The translations under genes and the position numbers were made by a program. Shown piece by piece: positions 54,592 to 64,000 of a DNA stretch of 64,000 nt. This stretch comes from Phymatolithon calcareum (lineage: Eukaryota > Rhodophyta > Florideophyceae > Hapalidiales). The stretch spans positions 434,001-498,000 of the forward strand of contig OZ345375.1 in the NCBI GenBank assembly GCA_977006965.1, read 5' to 3'. The notes beneath the pieces were generated by a model. The model ran no database searches, was not told the origin of the DNA, and saw nothing but the letters and a program-made list of their open reading frames with translations. How positions within the stretch are numbered: position 1 is the stretch's first letter; each line of letters starts with the position of its first letter.

Positions 54592-55957
54592 ATGGACACT
54601 ATTTCATCATCGCCATCATCGTCGGACGAGGAGCTGATTTTACATGCCGTAATACATTTCGTGAATGAGCAAGTCAAAGAAAAAGGCGAAACCAACGTTT
54701 GGGGAGGGAGCGCGGCTGGCAAACATGCGAACCGCCGACATGGTGAATGGTCGTGGTGGGGAGACTATCTCGCTGTCGAGCCTGTCTACAGACTCTGGCA
54801 ATTCCGGCGCCGTTTTCGTGTGCCCCTAAAGCTGTTTCGGCGGCTTCTTCATGATTTGCCACTTCAGGAGCCGGCATTGGCTCAGAAGCACGATTCCGTC
54901 GGTCGACCGGGCGCGACAAGCTGGCACAAAATTTTGGTTTCATTGCGTCGTCTTGCCGACGGTTCTTCGTTTGAGTCGCTGGATGACCAGACACGCATTA
55001 GCGCGGAAAGCCAACGCCAGGCGTTCAAGGCATTTATTCGCGCTTTTGGTTCGTGCTACGGCCCCGAGTTTCTGAACCGAGCACCCACACTTGCCGAGTT
55101 CATAGAGTTGGAGAGCGAGTTTTCAGCGAAATTACTTCCTGGCTGCATCGGTTCCGTGGTCTGCGTGAATATTGCCTGGAAGAACTGCCCCAATTCGTGG
55201 AAGGGGGCAGCATCATAACCCGAAGAATGGCAAGCGCGCGACTATCGCCGTGGAGGTCATGTGCGGCAGCAACCTTTACTGCTGTCATGTGTTCTGTGTG
55301 CGCCCCTAGACTAACAATGACATCACTGTCTCGGAATGCAGCCCGTTGTTTCTCGACATACTTAGTGGGACCCGAAGGATGAAGCTACCAAATGGGTACA
55401 CTGCGGACGACGAGCAGCGGGACTGGTTTCTGTATTTTTTGGCGGACGGTATCTTCCCTGAGTGGGCTGTTTTCGTCAAGCCGACCCACGTGCCGCTCAC
55501 CGTGAGAGAAAAGGCTTTTACTAAAGTGCAGGAGGGAAGGCGCAAAGATGTAGAACGCTTATTCGGCGTGCTGCAATGGAGGTTTCGTACCTTACGGCAG
55601 GAGTTTCATCACTGGAGTGATAGTGAACTTGTGGAAACTGTTCAGACCTATGTGATTTTACACAATATGCTTGTACGACTGAGGATTGGTGGGGAACTAA
55701 ACGACGAGGTAGATGAAGCCGGGAAGCTATTGAATTCTGGGGAAGCAGTTGGCGAATTTTACTACAATTGTAACCATTGTGATGATGAAAAAAATGCGCA
55801 ACGCGGAGGAGAATTTGTCCACGGAAATGGCAATCTATCGTGGTTAGAACACTTGATTGGTGCCTATGAATCGATTCGTAATCGAACCGCACATGTTTCT
55901 CTCAAGGAGGCGTTGTCGTCTCACATTTGGAGTCGAGTTGGTGACACGTTTAATTGA
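54592..55957 (+). pseudogene. PIF/Harbinger transposase with one frameshift
   Basis: The first frame (54592-55218) holds the N-terminal helical domain and GCIGSVVCVNIAWKNCPN. After a one-base shift near 55200 the sequence continues through a middle part and the frame 55346-55957. That frame holds LADGIFPEWAVFVKP (second catalytic Asp) and EGRRKDVERLFGVLQWRF (catalytic Glu), then HNMLV. The layout is that of the DDE_Tnp_4 Harbinger family. In the first catalytic block the usual G-S-I-D-C is G-S-V-V-C, so the first Asp is Val and the enzyme would be inactive even without the frameshift. The ATG at 54592 is followed by an acidic Ser-rich start. Confidence 0.86.
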
Positions 55958-56202
55958 TACCGTGCATTTAGTTACCGGTCTTCAATAAACCCAAGTCTAC
56001 GAGCTTGATATCGACACAGTATTCAAGCACATGTACATAATTACGTGGAAAGAGCTAGGTTGTAAGCGGGCGCTTAATGTCGTGCTTGCGGTTGAATACC
56101 GCTCAACCATGTCCAGCCCTGGACACAGTGTAGAATTCAAGAACGTAGACTTGGGTGAACTATTCGAGTTGATGAGAGTGAATGTTGAAGACCAAACATA
56201 TT

Positions 56203-56943
56203 TTAAGCGATGTCACAAACTAAACTACCTATGCATACGCGACTGTTCGCTTCAACGATACCTACGGAGTCCTCCACCTGCTCTGCTTGAAACAACTTTG
56301 GGGAACGCAACAACTCCATTAATATTTTGGTTTTCACGTCACTCTTAGGAAGGGTGTTGATGCAATTTAAGTGTACATGAACTCTCTTCAAGTAGGCATT
56401 GCTTCGTGTTCCTTCCTTCATAGCCGCGGCGATTGCGGAGAGCGCATCCTCGCTGCCGTTTTCCTTCGCCATTATTTTGGTCTTCTTGATGCCCACGGAC
56501 CTGCGCTTGGATGGTAACACCGACGGAATTGCCGCTCCATTACGCGCGGAACCAGCATATCGTCCTGTAGTCTCCAAAGGCTCCGCGGGCACTGATGTGG
56601 ACGACGGTGAGGACGAATCGTCACCCGGTGTGCAGGGCACGAACGAAAGCGCACTCGCAGACTGGGCCGCATTGACGCCCGGTAGGTACAGGGAGCACGT
56701 TTGGGGTGTACCGCCGATGGTGTTGAACATCCGCGAGTTTCGTAGAATATCCACTGCACCCATCGACTTGAGCGCCGGTCCTTTGCGTTCTACGCCGTGA
56801 CGGTCCTTCGACTTCGTTCGATTACGATACAGCACCATCACGTTACGTTGTACGCCTTCCTCCATCTCGTCCGTCACCGAGTTTACACGATAGAGGCGGT
56901 CTGCGGCCAAATACCTTTGCACACACTTTTGTACTGCTTGCAA
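56203..56943 (-). CDS. Harbinger-associated second protein (convergent ORF), 246 aa
   Basis: An open minus-strand frame converging on the transposase gene. The N-terminal part is basic and helical (VQRYLAADRLYRVN ... YRNRTKSKDRHG). The middle is Ser/Pro/Gly-rich. A KRRSVGIKKTKIMAKENG basic segment precedes a C-terminal helical region. Harbinger elements often carry a second Myb/SANT-like DNA-binding protein required for transposition. The position and composition fit such a partner, but no clear Myb repeat is visible. The 5' end abuts a retroposon tail with a G12 run at 56948, so the true start may be lost. Confidence 0.5.
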   Translation of the reverse strand: MQAVQKCVQRYLAADRLYRVNSVTDEMEEGVQRNVMVLYRNRTKSKDRHGVERKGPALKSMGAVDILRNSRMFNTIGGTPQTCSLYLPGVNAAQSASALSFVPCTPGDDSSSPSSTSVPAEPLETTGRYAGSARNGAAIPSVLPSKRRSVGIKKTKIMAKENGSEDALSAIAAAMKEGTRSNAYLKRVHVHLNCINTLPKSDVKTKILMELLRSPKLFQAEQVEDSVGIVEANSRVCIGSLVCDIA

Positions 56944-56948
56944 CCGCG

Positions 56949-57070
56949 GGGGGGGGGGGAATTGTAGGTTTTTATTTTAGAAGCATTCAACGCCGGTATT
57001 CACCAACACCAGAGCAGCTTCCCGTTCATACTGCCATCTCATTACCCAATCAGATCACATTACACTATCA
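56949..57070 (-). repeat. 3' tail of the oligo-C retroposon family, reverse orientation
   Basis: On the minus strand: GGGAAGCTGCTCTGGTGTTGG, GAATACCGGCGTTGA, AAAATAAAAACCTACAATT and then a run of C (G12 on the plus strand, 56948-56959). It is very similar to the 3' end of the insert at 18446-19350. It truncates or abuts the second Harbinger ORF. Confidence 0.75.
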
Positions 57071-57823
57071 TTTCTTCTAACATATGGATTTCCAAGGATA
57101 AAAGTTTTTCAATCGCCGTTTTTGTCCCCTCTTCCGAAGATTCTTCTGCTCTTGGACTTGTTCAATTTCGTTGTAGAGTTTTCAGATTCTCTTCCGCGAC
57201 TTCGTCGAAAAGTTCAATGTACGACTCTGCTCTTCGTGGTGGGAAGCAGCCAAAGAACCACTAGACTGCTAGGAGTCGGTGTTTCCTGGATCGAATTTGG
57301 AGTACAGTGCTTACTTTCTCCTTAGTATCGACGGCAATTTTTCTCTCTTTTTCTTCTTCCTTTTCAATCCATGCTTGCCACCACGAGTGCAGTCTTCCTG
57401 TGAGCTGCACGCGTTCGATTGCCTCTTGTTGTGTCTTGAACGCTTCTGCAAAATTGCCCCAGAAGTTCTGTGCGTTTTTTAATCCTGCTGCGCCGAGACG
57501 CCGATCCAGCACCGACGCTCGGTCGCGCAGCGCGGTCTGTCTCGAGGCACAAGTTTATGCATGAGTGAGCTCAAAGTGAGGAGAAGTACTTTCAATTGAA
57601 AGACCCCAAGCCATATTCAAAATTCTGGACAATGAAAAACTGCTGGAGAACAGCTTCAAGTGATCACCTTAATGTGAGCGATCTCAAAGCAAGAGAAAAC
57701 CTCAACTTCGTTCATTTTTCACTTGGCCTGCTTCACACTTCCTACATCAATACAGCAGTCATCAAGTTCTGCGTCTGCTCCTCTGCTGTTTGTCAGAGTT
57801 GAGGACTTTTAAAAGAAAACCAG
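57071..57823. other. Region without a supported gene
   Basis: A 83-codon minus frame (57261-57512) has a basic/acidic helical stretch (WIEKEEEKERKIAVD) but no recognisable domain. A segment near 57640 resembles 38850 (shared AACTGCTG-AGAACAGCTTCA). Confidence 0.35.
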
Positions 57824-58847
57824 GAAATTCGCTAATGGCCACCAAAAGTGGTAAAGTACGCTAAATATCCACTCTAGCCAAAGCTACTACTCACCCATAG
57901 CAAAATATAATATCATAATCAACCTAGCCGAACCTACTACTCATCCGTTTCTCAGAGCACTCTATAGAACAGTGAAATGTATTGCGTGCGCTATTCTCTC
58001 TGTTTTTACCTCCTCGTCGCAACTATTGATTGCATCTCCGTCATCGAAGGCAGTGAGGTCGATCATCATGGACTGAGCCGCTTTGTCCATGTGATTTCGC
58101 TTCGCCTCGACAAGGCTGTGGATGGTCAGCCTACCACATGTCTGTGAGAAGTTACCGCTATGTCCGGGCCCTCATTTCAGACGGCAAGTAGGGCTTCTTG
58201 CGCTTGCGGCCCGGCTTAGGGAAAAGTTCAAACGGCACCAAATATTCCTGTACTAGTTGGTCACCAGTGACTACAGCACGCGTCATGCGGCCCTCGTGTT
58301 GCTTGCCCCACGTTCACAACAGCAAGTCGTCCCCGAGCCAGTGCTTACTCCACGGGTCGAACGCGATCCGATGCTGCACCAAGCGCCTAGCAGCGTAGAA
58401 AAGGGCAGCGACAACGTGGCTGTATGGCCGCTGGTGCTCTTCAAAGTGGCCGCATGAGCATGTTGCGTGGTATTCCCTAACTTTCACAATGAATGGAGTC
58501 ACTTCGCTGTGTCAGAGGCTGCTTTTTGCGCCTCGCCACTTGATGTGCCGTCCCGATTGAAGTGTTATGGGAGATTACGACGTTAACAACTTGGTCGCCC
58601 AGCTGTAGCACGATGTCCGTCAAGCCATAGTTTCAGAGTGAGTAGTGCGGGAGCGTTGTGCGTTGAGATTGACAGACGAAATCTAGGATGTGCAAAAAAC
58701 TTGGATCAACGGGAAGTAGCACCTACGTCCCTTTTTCCCTCCAAAAATCGCAACTCTCAGCGCTCTAAGTAACGGATGAGTAGTAGTTATGGCATGGGTG
58801 GATATATAGCGTACTTTTACCACTTTAGTGGCCATTTAGCGAATTTC
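57824..58847 (-). mobile_element. MULE derivative B, uninterrupted, with ~70-bp TIRs
   Basis: The ends are long inverted repeats: 57824-57893 starts GAAATTCGCTAATGGCCACC and the complement of 58778-58847 starts GAAATTCGCTAAATGGCCAC. Both continue through GTACGCTA and ACTACTACTCA. At 1024 bp it is too short for a full transposase. On the minus strand it encodes a C-terminal Mutator transposase segment with a SWIM-like motif (CSCGHFEEHQRPYSH, Cys to Tyr in the last pair, 58314-58502 frame), followed by a lysine-rich PGRKRKKPYLPS segment. No 8-11-bp target duplication was recognised. It is the empty-site paralogue of MULE derivative A. Confidence 0.85.
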
Positions 58848-58929
58848 TTCAAAATAAACCATTGCATTTTCTCCCCATGTTCTGTGTTTGCACCCCCTTC
58901 GCTTTTTATGGTTCTTTTCCCCTTGCTCA

Positions 58930-60415
58930 TTCAGTACTTTTCGAATCCCTCGTAAGTCATCACTGTCTGCCTTATCAGCCTTGTGGTCCCCACGCCCTCC
59001 AAGCTTCACAGTACCTATTTTGGCCTAATGGAAACCTTAACTAACGCCACTACTATAAACACATCTACCAGCTCTTTGACTGAGCCGAATGTCTGCACGT
59101 CCATCTTATCGCAAAGTTTTGCCAATGCGATTACTACAGACAGAAGTAACGGCATAATCGAAAGATGTTACACCAGGAGAATCAATATATGTATCCCCAC
59201 CGTGATTCATCATCTTCCTTGAAAATTGCGCCATGGTCCGCACCAGCAAGTGCATTTCCAGCTTAGAGTTATGTATAGGCCAGCTAAAAGTCCAGTTCAT
59301 TATCGTCCATTTTTAAACGCTCATGAACACGCTCTCTGTGACGGTATTGATTAAGAAACTCTTGATGCGATCTCAGTTCTGGAGGCGGTTTCTCTCCATC
59401 TCGGTAAGTATCGAAGAAGATTTTCTTGACTCATCATCCAACCGTTTTTCCATGTAATATATTGGCCGCAAAATATACAGAATAACGTTCGAATATTCTG
59501 ATTATGTAAATCCCTAAGACATGACGACAGGAACACCGACAGATATGATCAGATCTCAACCAACACGGACACGCATCACCACCTTTGCCGCCACCCAACA
59601 AGCAAAAATGAGCATATTGCAGTAAAAACAGACACAGCGTCTCCCAGTCTAGTCAGCTCGAGTCACCAGCCTTCCGGCCAGACGCAGAGAACGGTTTCCA
59701 ATCCAGGCGAAATTCTTCTTCTTCTTTATTGCGGAAAGATCGCTCACACTTATGGTAAGCGTATAGAGCTGTTCTTCAACATCTCATTGTTCAGAAATCT
59801 GAGTACGGCTAGGGTTCTCGCACGGCATACCTCTTCTACAGCCTTTTTTTCCACTCGGCCAATATATTTTCGTCGTGAGGCGAAACGTCCACCACATCGC
59901 AGGATTAGGTGTTCGGTAGTTTCCTTGGAACCAGAATTACAGGCCTTGCACACTGGATCGTACGGAATTACTTCCAAATTGCATCCGTGGTGAGAAGTGG
60001 CAACCACTGGGGTGCAGTCTCCAATCCGCTGCTGCAGCATCACCTCTGCTCGTCTATGCGATATGGGAAGGTCTTCAATGCACGGATCACCATGTACGTC
60101 ATCAATTACCATTCACAAAAAATCATTCACCCGAACACAAGGCGGCACAAACTGCAGCCACTCGAGCCGGATCATAAGAGCTCTTCGTAACTGCACAAAA
60201 GAAAACACTTCTGAAACTACTATGGCAATCACCTCTGCAAATTCCAGTCCAAGCAGAATGCACACCTTTCGGTACGAGATGCAACACGGATCTGCAGACT
60301 TCATCACAAGAGTGCCCTGAGTGGCAGCAATCAGTACGGAAATGAAGGCCAGAATGGTGGTCCAGCTCAGTGTCGACTTAGAGCTGCCCACGACGGCATG
60401 GGGGGCGGTAGAAAG
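58930..60415 (-). pseudogene. Decayed paralogue of the 418-aa membrane protein, with LINE insertion
   Basis: The minus strand is collinear with 39710-40966. The part nearest the original N terminus is best kept in frame (GSSKSTLSWTTILAF, CCISYRKVCILLGLEFAEV, RRALMIRLEWLQFVPPC; 60120-60415). After ~59700 the remainder (loop and last helices) is present but frameshifted, with a deleted middle section. A LINE 3' end is inserted at about 59709-60100. The original first ~11 codons are missing; at 60415 the copy is joined directly to unrelated sequence. Confidence 0.85.
59709..60100 (-). mobile_element. 5'-truncated LINE insertion in the pseudogene
   Basis: The minus frame ending at 59750 encodes the C terminus of a non-LTR reverse transcriptase with the cysteine-histidine motif CKACNSGSKETTEHLILRC, ending NEMLKNSSIRLP. 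The 3' tail (TTTCCGCAATAAAGAAGAAG) ends in (GAA)n. Compared with the intact gene, about 30 bp of target are missing at the junction. The LINE 5' boundary is approximate. Confidence 0.8.
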
Positions 60416-61230
60416 TACTCTGCAGACAATGAGATTTGGATTTTTTACCGTGTTTGGAGTTTCTCGAACAGTATACTCGCTTGCAAGCGATTCTGCTTCT
60501 TGAGCCTCAACATACGAGGCGGTATATGCTTTCTTATCGTTACAGGCTTTGTCTGCTGCCATTCGCAAATTTCTTTCGCCCTGGGAAGACGCATATTTCA
60601 GAGCCAAGGCATCATCTATAGAATCGCCTCGTACTCCTGGGCCTTCGTACGGGGAACTATCGCGATCATCATAGCTCTGTTTCACGTCATTGGGTATTAC
60701 GCTTTCCGGTCCCATTAACATTAGCGCTTCGTCCGCCAGTTTGAAATTTTCTCCGTACCATTTCCTTGTATGGAAGTTGGCTCTTGCTGCGGCACATATT
60801 TTCATTCTCGAGCGCATGGAGCTTAATTTGCTCTACGTGCATTCCTTCCCGAGAAGCTTTCTCCGTTTCGGCACAATGTCACTGCATATACTAAACTTGT
60901 GATCGTATGATGGACGGGCTGCACACAGGGTGAAAACGGTGCGATACTTAAGCGGCTCGTCCCTTATCACCTCTAGGATTAACCCTCTAATGTACGATAG
61001 CCCTAGTATAGCTTTTTGCGGCATCATTTCCCTGAGTCTGTTGTAGAGTCTTTTGAGTGTATCTGGATAGTTTTTGTTACTAAAAATTCAGCGGAAGAAT
61101 AAGAGTACCACCTTTGACGGTATATGAGGCGGGCGAACCGTCTCCTTCATCATTCTTTCGAGTCCGGAAATTTTCTTTGCTCTCGTTCCGGAAATATTCG
61201 GTACGAGGTGCGGGGGGAGGCTGCAATTTA
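60416..61230 (-). pseudogene. Unidentified gag-like coding fragments joined to the pseudogene
   Basis: Minus frames 60833-61027 and the N-terminal 134 codons of the frame 60113-60817 read as ordinary protein (ANFHTRKWYGENFKLADEAL ... ADKACNDKKAYTASY) but match no family I know. Neighbouring minus-strand retroelement pol suggests a retrotransposon structural protein. The frame continues without a stop into the membrane-protein pseudogene, giving a chimeric 234-codon ORF. Confidence 0.4.
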
Positions 61231-61899
61231 GTTATACGTTCTTAGGTTTCCGTGCTTGTGCCTGAGAATTTTAGCATCTGCATTTTTCCTTATGTTTGAG
61301 TTGGGGTGCCTAGTGTTGTGGCGGTCAGACTTAGCCGACAGTCTCGGGGAATACAAGACCGGATCTGTGTTTCGGATGGGTCGCGCGGGAGGCGCCAGTC
61401 GGTCCGCTGGGCTGTTTCGTGTTTGTACTGTCCTGAGGGATGTTAGTGGACGTGCAGTGCCGGCATGGTATGCCAATTTGGCGTAAGTGCGTTAGGTCCG
61501 CCAGATGCTTTCTTTGTGCCTACTGCAAGTGCGGGGGTCAGATGATCTTGCTCTTCCTGGTGAATTACGTTGAGAAAATCTCTGCAAATATCTGTTTGCG
61601 GTGACCACTCTTCCGATTCATCGTTGCTCACTAGACTGTGGACCACAGCTTCCAAAATGGATACGGTTTGTGTGAGCTGTGTGACCGCGTTTGTGGGCGC
61701 TTTCATCTGGGCCCTTTCTGCGCTTTCCGTCTTGGCGACAAGTTTCGAAGAATCGCGCGTGTTGCCTACGCTGTGGCTGTATTCTTTCCTCTTTTTGCTC
61801 CATCTCAATAGCCAGGCGCATGAAGTGCCGCCGCAGAAAACATTGAAGTCCAACATTTGGCTCTGATATTACCTCATCGTCTTTTCCCTTGTAGCTTCA
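61231..61899 (-). other. Probable retroelement debris
   Basis: Minus frames at 61443-61856 and 61228-61476 have gag-like composition (K, Q, R, T rich) without a diagnostic motif. Confidence 0.3.
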
Positions 61900-63700
61900 A
61901 ACCGTCCGGGGTATTTCGTTCAGGACATTGGACGTTCTGTGGAATGATGATGAATCTAGACATCCATTCGGAAATATTGGCCATTTTTCTGTTCCCGATC
62001 GCCAGAGACAGTGAATTTTGAGATCCATTGTATGCCGTCATGGGTGTCTCGATATGGCGTCGTTGTCCTCTCTCGTCGGTGAGTGTTTGCAAGGGAGATC
62101 TATAGAAGATTATTTCTCGTTCTTTTTTCGCACGGGGGAGTGGGCTTCGTAGTCGTAGTTTTCCGTTTCGGCTTCCAGGTCAGGAGTTAGATCTTTGCTA
62201 AAGTCGGGGTGTTCTAATCCGTTCGCGTAGGTATATTTTGAAGCCCGAACGGTAGTTGGCAGGCACTGAGTTTAAGGACTTCTTGAACATCTCTAAAGAT
62301 TCCTCCTGTTCTGGTCCCCAGTGGAATACGTGCCTTCTGACAATGTCTAATAACAGTTAAATATACCTTGGAAAGACATCTATGAATCGACGTGGTAATT
62401 GGAAAGTCCAATAAAAATTTGGGTGTCCTCAATTGTCTTGGGCATTGACCATTCTAAAATAGACGTCATTAGTCACTCTTGCATGTACATTCCTTCTGCC
62501 GCAATGTGAAAGCCCAGAAAGTCCACTCGTCGACTCCGATGCGGCACTTACTGCGCTTAGCATAAAATCTGTTTTCCCTCAGAATTTGGATGAATCTGCG
62601 TATTTGTCTCTTGTGCTCCGCTATATAATTTCTGCAGACAAGAAAATCATCTAAGAAAGAAGGCTTTCGCAGTTGAGATCCTTGAGGATTGCGTGAATAC
62701 TTATTGTAAACGCAACAGGAGTTTTAGTCAGTCCGAAGCAAAGAACGCGCCACTGAAGCCAAATCGAGTGCCGATAGTGGTCTCTGGCATATCATCGTTC
62801 TTAATCCGCATCCTGTAGTAGATAAGGACGATCTTTGCGAATAATTGTTCTCCCGAGACCTGTTCCTGGGCTTTCTTTATGAGCGGCAGAGGATTCGAGT
62901 CCTGCGTTGCAATCTTATAGAGCACACGATAATTGCAAACAATGTTTTGGTCCCTTTTCTTCTTCTTCTTGACGAACACGACAGGTGCGCTATAATGTCA
63001 TGATTTTGGTCTGATTAAATCTTATTGAAGCAGCATCTTGAGCTGATTCTTCAATTCCAAAATCTCCTCATGTAACAAGGGTATGACCGGACAAAATGGC
63101 GACACTTCATTAAACATTTTTTAATCTTGAACACCACCTCTCGTCTCGGAGGTAATGTTTCACGAAGTTCATCAATGAAAATATCGTCACGCCCTCCACT
63201 GAGGATTCGAACCCAGACTTAATATTCCTATTATGTCGCTTAGGTTGCACGCGTATTCCAAAAAACTCGAATGCTTTCTTGCTGGTGAGAGTCCTCATGC
63301 GCTTAGATTACACCGGCTTAAATTAATTCGCTTATAGTGCGTAAAGGTAGGAGGCTTTGTGGTACACCTGGTACCTTCCTCACGAGTTATTTGTACGTCC
63401 ATAGAGGTCCAGTCGATATTGGGTTTGAGCATCCTAAGTCAAGGACTACCAAGTATCATGTGTAGTGCTTCGAAGTCTTCTGGTATATCGAATACGAAAA
63501 TGCCTTCTTCCGTAATAGCTCTATTTATCAGTAGGCGTCCCTTCTCTTTTCGTTTATTCATTTTAGTGCTCTTGTGAGCGAACACGATTTAATTGTTGGC
63601 TGAAGTGTCTACGTCAATTCCATATTTCCCTGAGTCGCTTAATGACATTAACGTATAAGATGCAAATGAGTCGAGAAGAGTAACAACTCAGGTCCTCTTT
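61900..63700 (-). pseudogene. Ty3/gypsy element 3, fragmented pol (minus strand)
   Basis: Read from high to low coordinates. A protease-end motif comes first (LHMILGSPCLRMLKPNIDW, ~63400-63470, like the ILG..WL....P.IDW block of Ty3/gypsy). It is followed by reverse transcriptase pieces: PVVFVKKKKKRDQNIVCNYR and DSNPLPLIKKAQEQ (62728-62979), a FLDDFLVCRNYIAEHKRQIR segment (~62640) that includes the catalytic DD, and a connection region (TQIFIGLSNY, ~62420). There are many frameshifts. No LTR was identified and the element runs towards the right edge of the window. Confidence 0.75.
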
Positions 63701-64000
63701 ATGCTTGCATCGGGCTCGTCTCCATGATTGATGTCCAGAGACGATAAAGTTGGCAGTATAGAGCTGGAACTGCCTTGCTTTTCCGCACTCAGGTGCGTTG
63801 TGGCACGTTTTTCTGTTATTGGTCCCTGGGTGAGCAACTGCCCTTGTGGCAATTAGGGTCGCTCCATCTTACAAAGCCGCATTGGCGGAATCGATCATGT
63901 TCCCTGTAAAATCTCTCTTCTCCTTTTTTAGGAGGACCCTAACGCATGACGGGCTTGTCTTTCTTCTTCATCAGTTCGCCAGAGTGTCCTGGTGCTTTGG
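63701..64000. other. Right edge, nothing assigned
   Basis: Probably the continuation of gypsy element 3 on the minus strand, but no motif was recognised in these 300 bases. Confidence 0.3.

Noticed and set aside
57815-58856. Target-site duplication flanking MULE derivative B
   Set aside because: The adjacent 9 bp (GAAAACCAG and TTCAAAATA) do not match; the flanks are only loosely similar and A-rich.

Overview
The window is nuclear DNA of a photosynthetic eukaryote, most likely a red alga of the Chondrus type. Three things suggest this: a thylakoid-lumen cyclophilin gene with a plastid-targeting N terminus, sparse compact genes with none or a few short GT-AG introns (73-185 bp), and a very high load of decayed transposons of many classes. 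The species assignment is inference; no rRNA or tRNA gene was seen.

Layout. The first 12 kb hold the ordinary genes: a four-helix membrane protein (1012-2013), a CYP38/TLP40-like lumenal cyclophilin with two introns (4117-5689), a FAM86/EEF2KMT-type lysine methyltransferase (8344-9528) and an unidentified charged, probably spliced ORF (11518-12204, minus). From 13.1 to 19.9 kb two SINE-like retroposons lie beside a decayed tandem-AAA ATPase gene that is itself split by a 905-bp retroposon. From 20.2 to 34.35 kb there is a deep nest: a ~1.1-kb Mutator-like (MULE) derivative received a copia element and a Ty3/gypsy element; the gypsy received a SINE in its chromodomain and a 2.4-kb TG..CA element in its 3' LTR; that last element contains a Tc1/mariner transposase. 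From 34.8 to 38.2 kb come a complete short hAT element and opposed LINE fragments. A 418-aa multi-pass membrane protein gene (39710-40966, minus) and a WD40 fragment follow. From 43.4 to 48.8 kb lies the best preserved retrotransposon, a 5'-truncated Ty3/gypsy element whose pol is broken by only two stops. The right third holds a duplicated 1.08-kb repeat, a PIF/Harbinger element with a convergent second ORF, a second MULE derivative, a LINE-interrupted pseudogene copy of the membrane protein, and a fragmented gypsy element at the right edge.

Functional reading. The host genes show no operon-like or pathway relationship. The main information is evolutionary. Target-site duplications can be read by eye for at least seven insertions. 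Two broken reading frames rejoin in frame when the insert and one duplication are removed. The MULE copy at 57.8-58.8 kb serves as an empty-site paralogue that dates and confirms the nest at 20-34 kb. No complete new defence or metabolic system is visible. The most novel candidates are two retroposon families with GC-rich modular interiors and unusual tails ((CTT)n and oligo-C), and the small MULE derivatives that keep only the C-terminal SWIM and zinc-knuckle end of a transposase.
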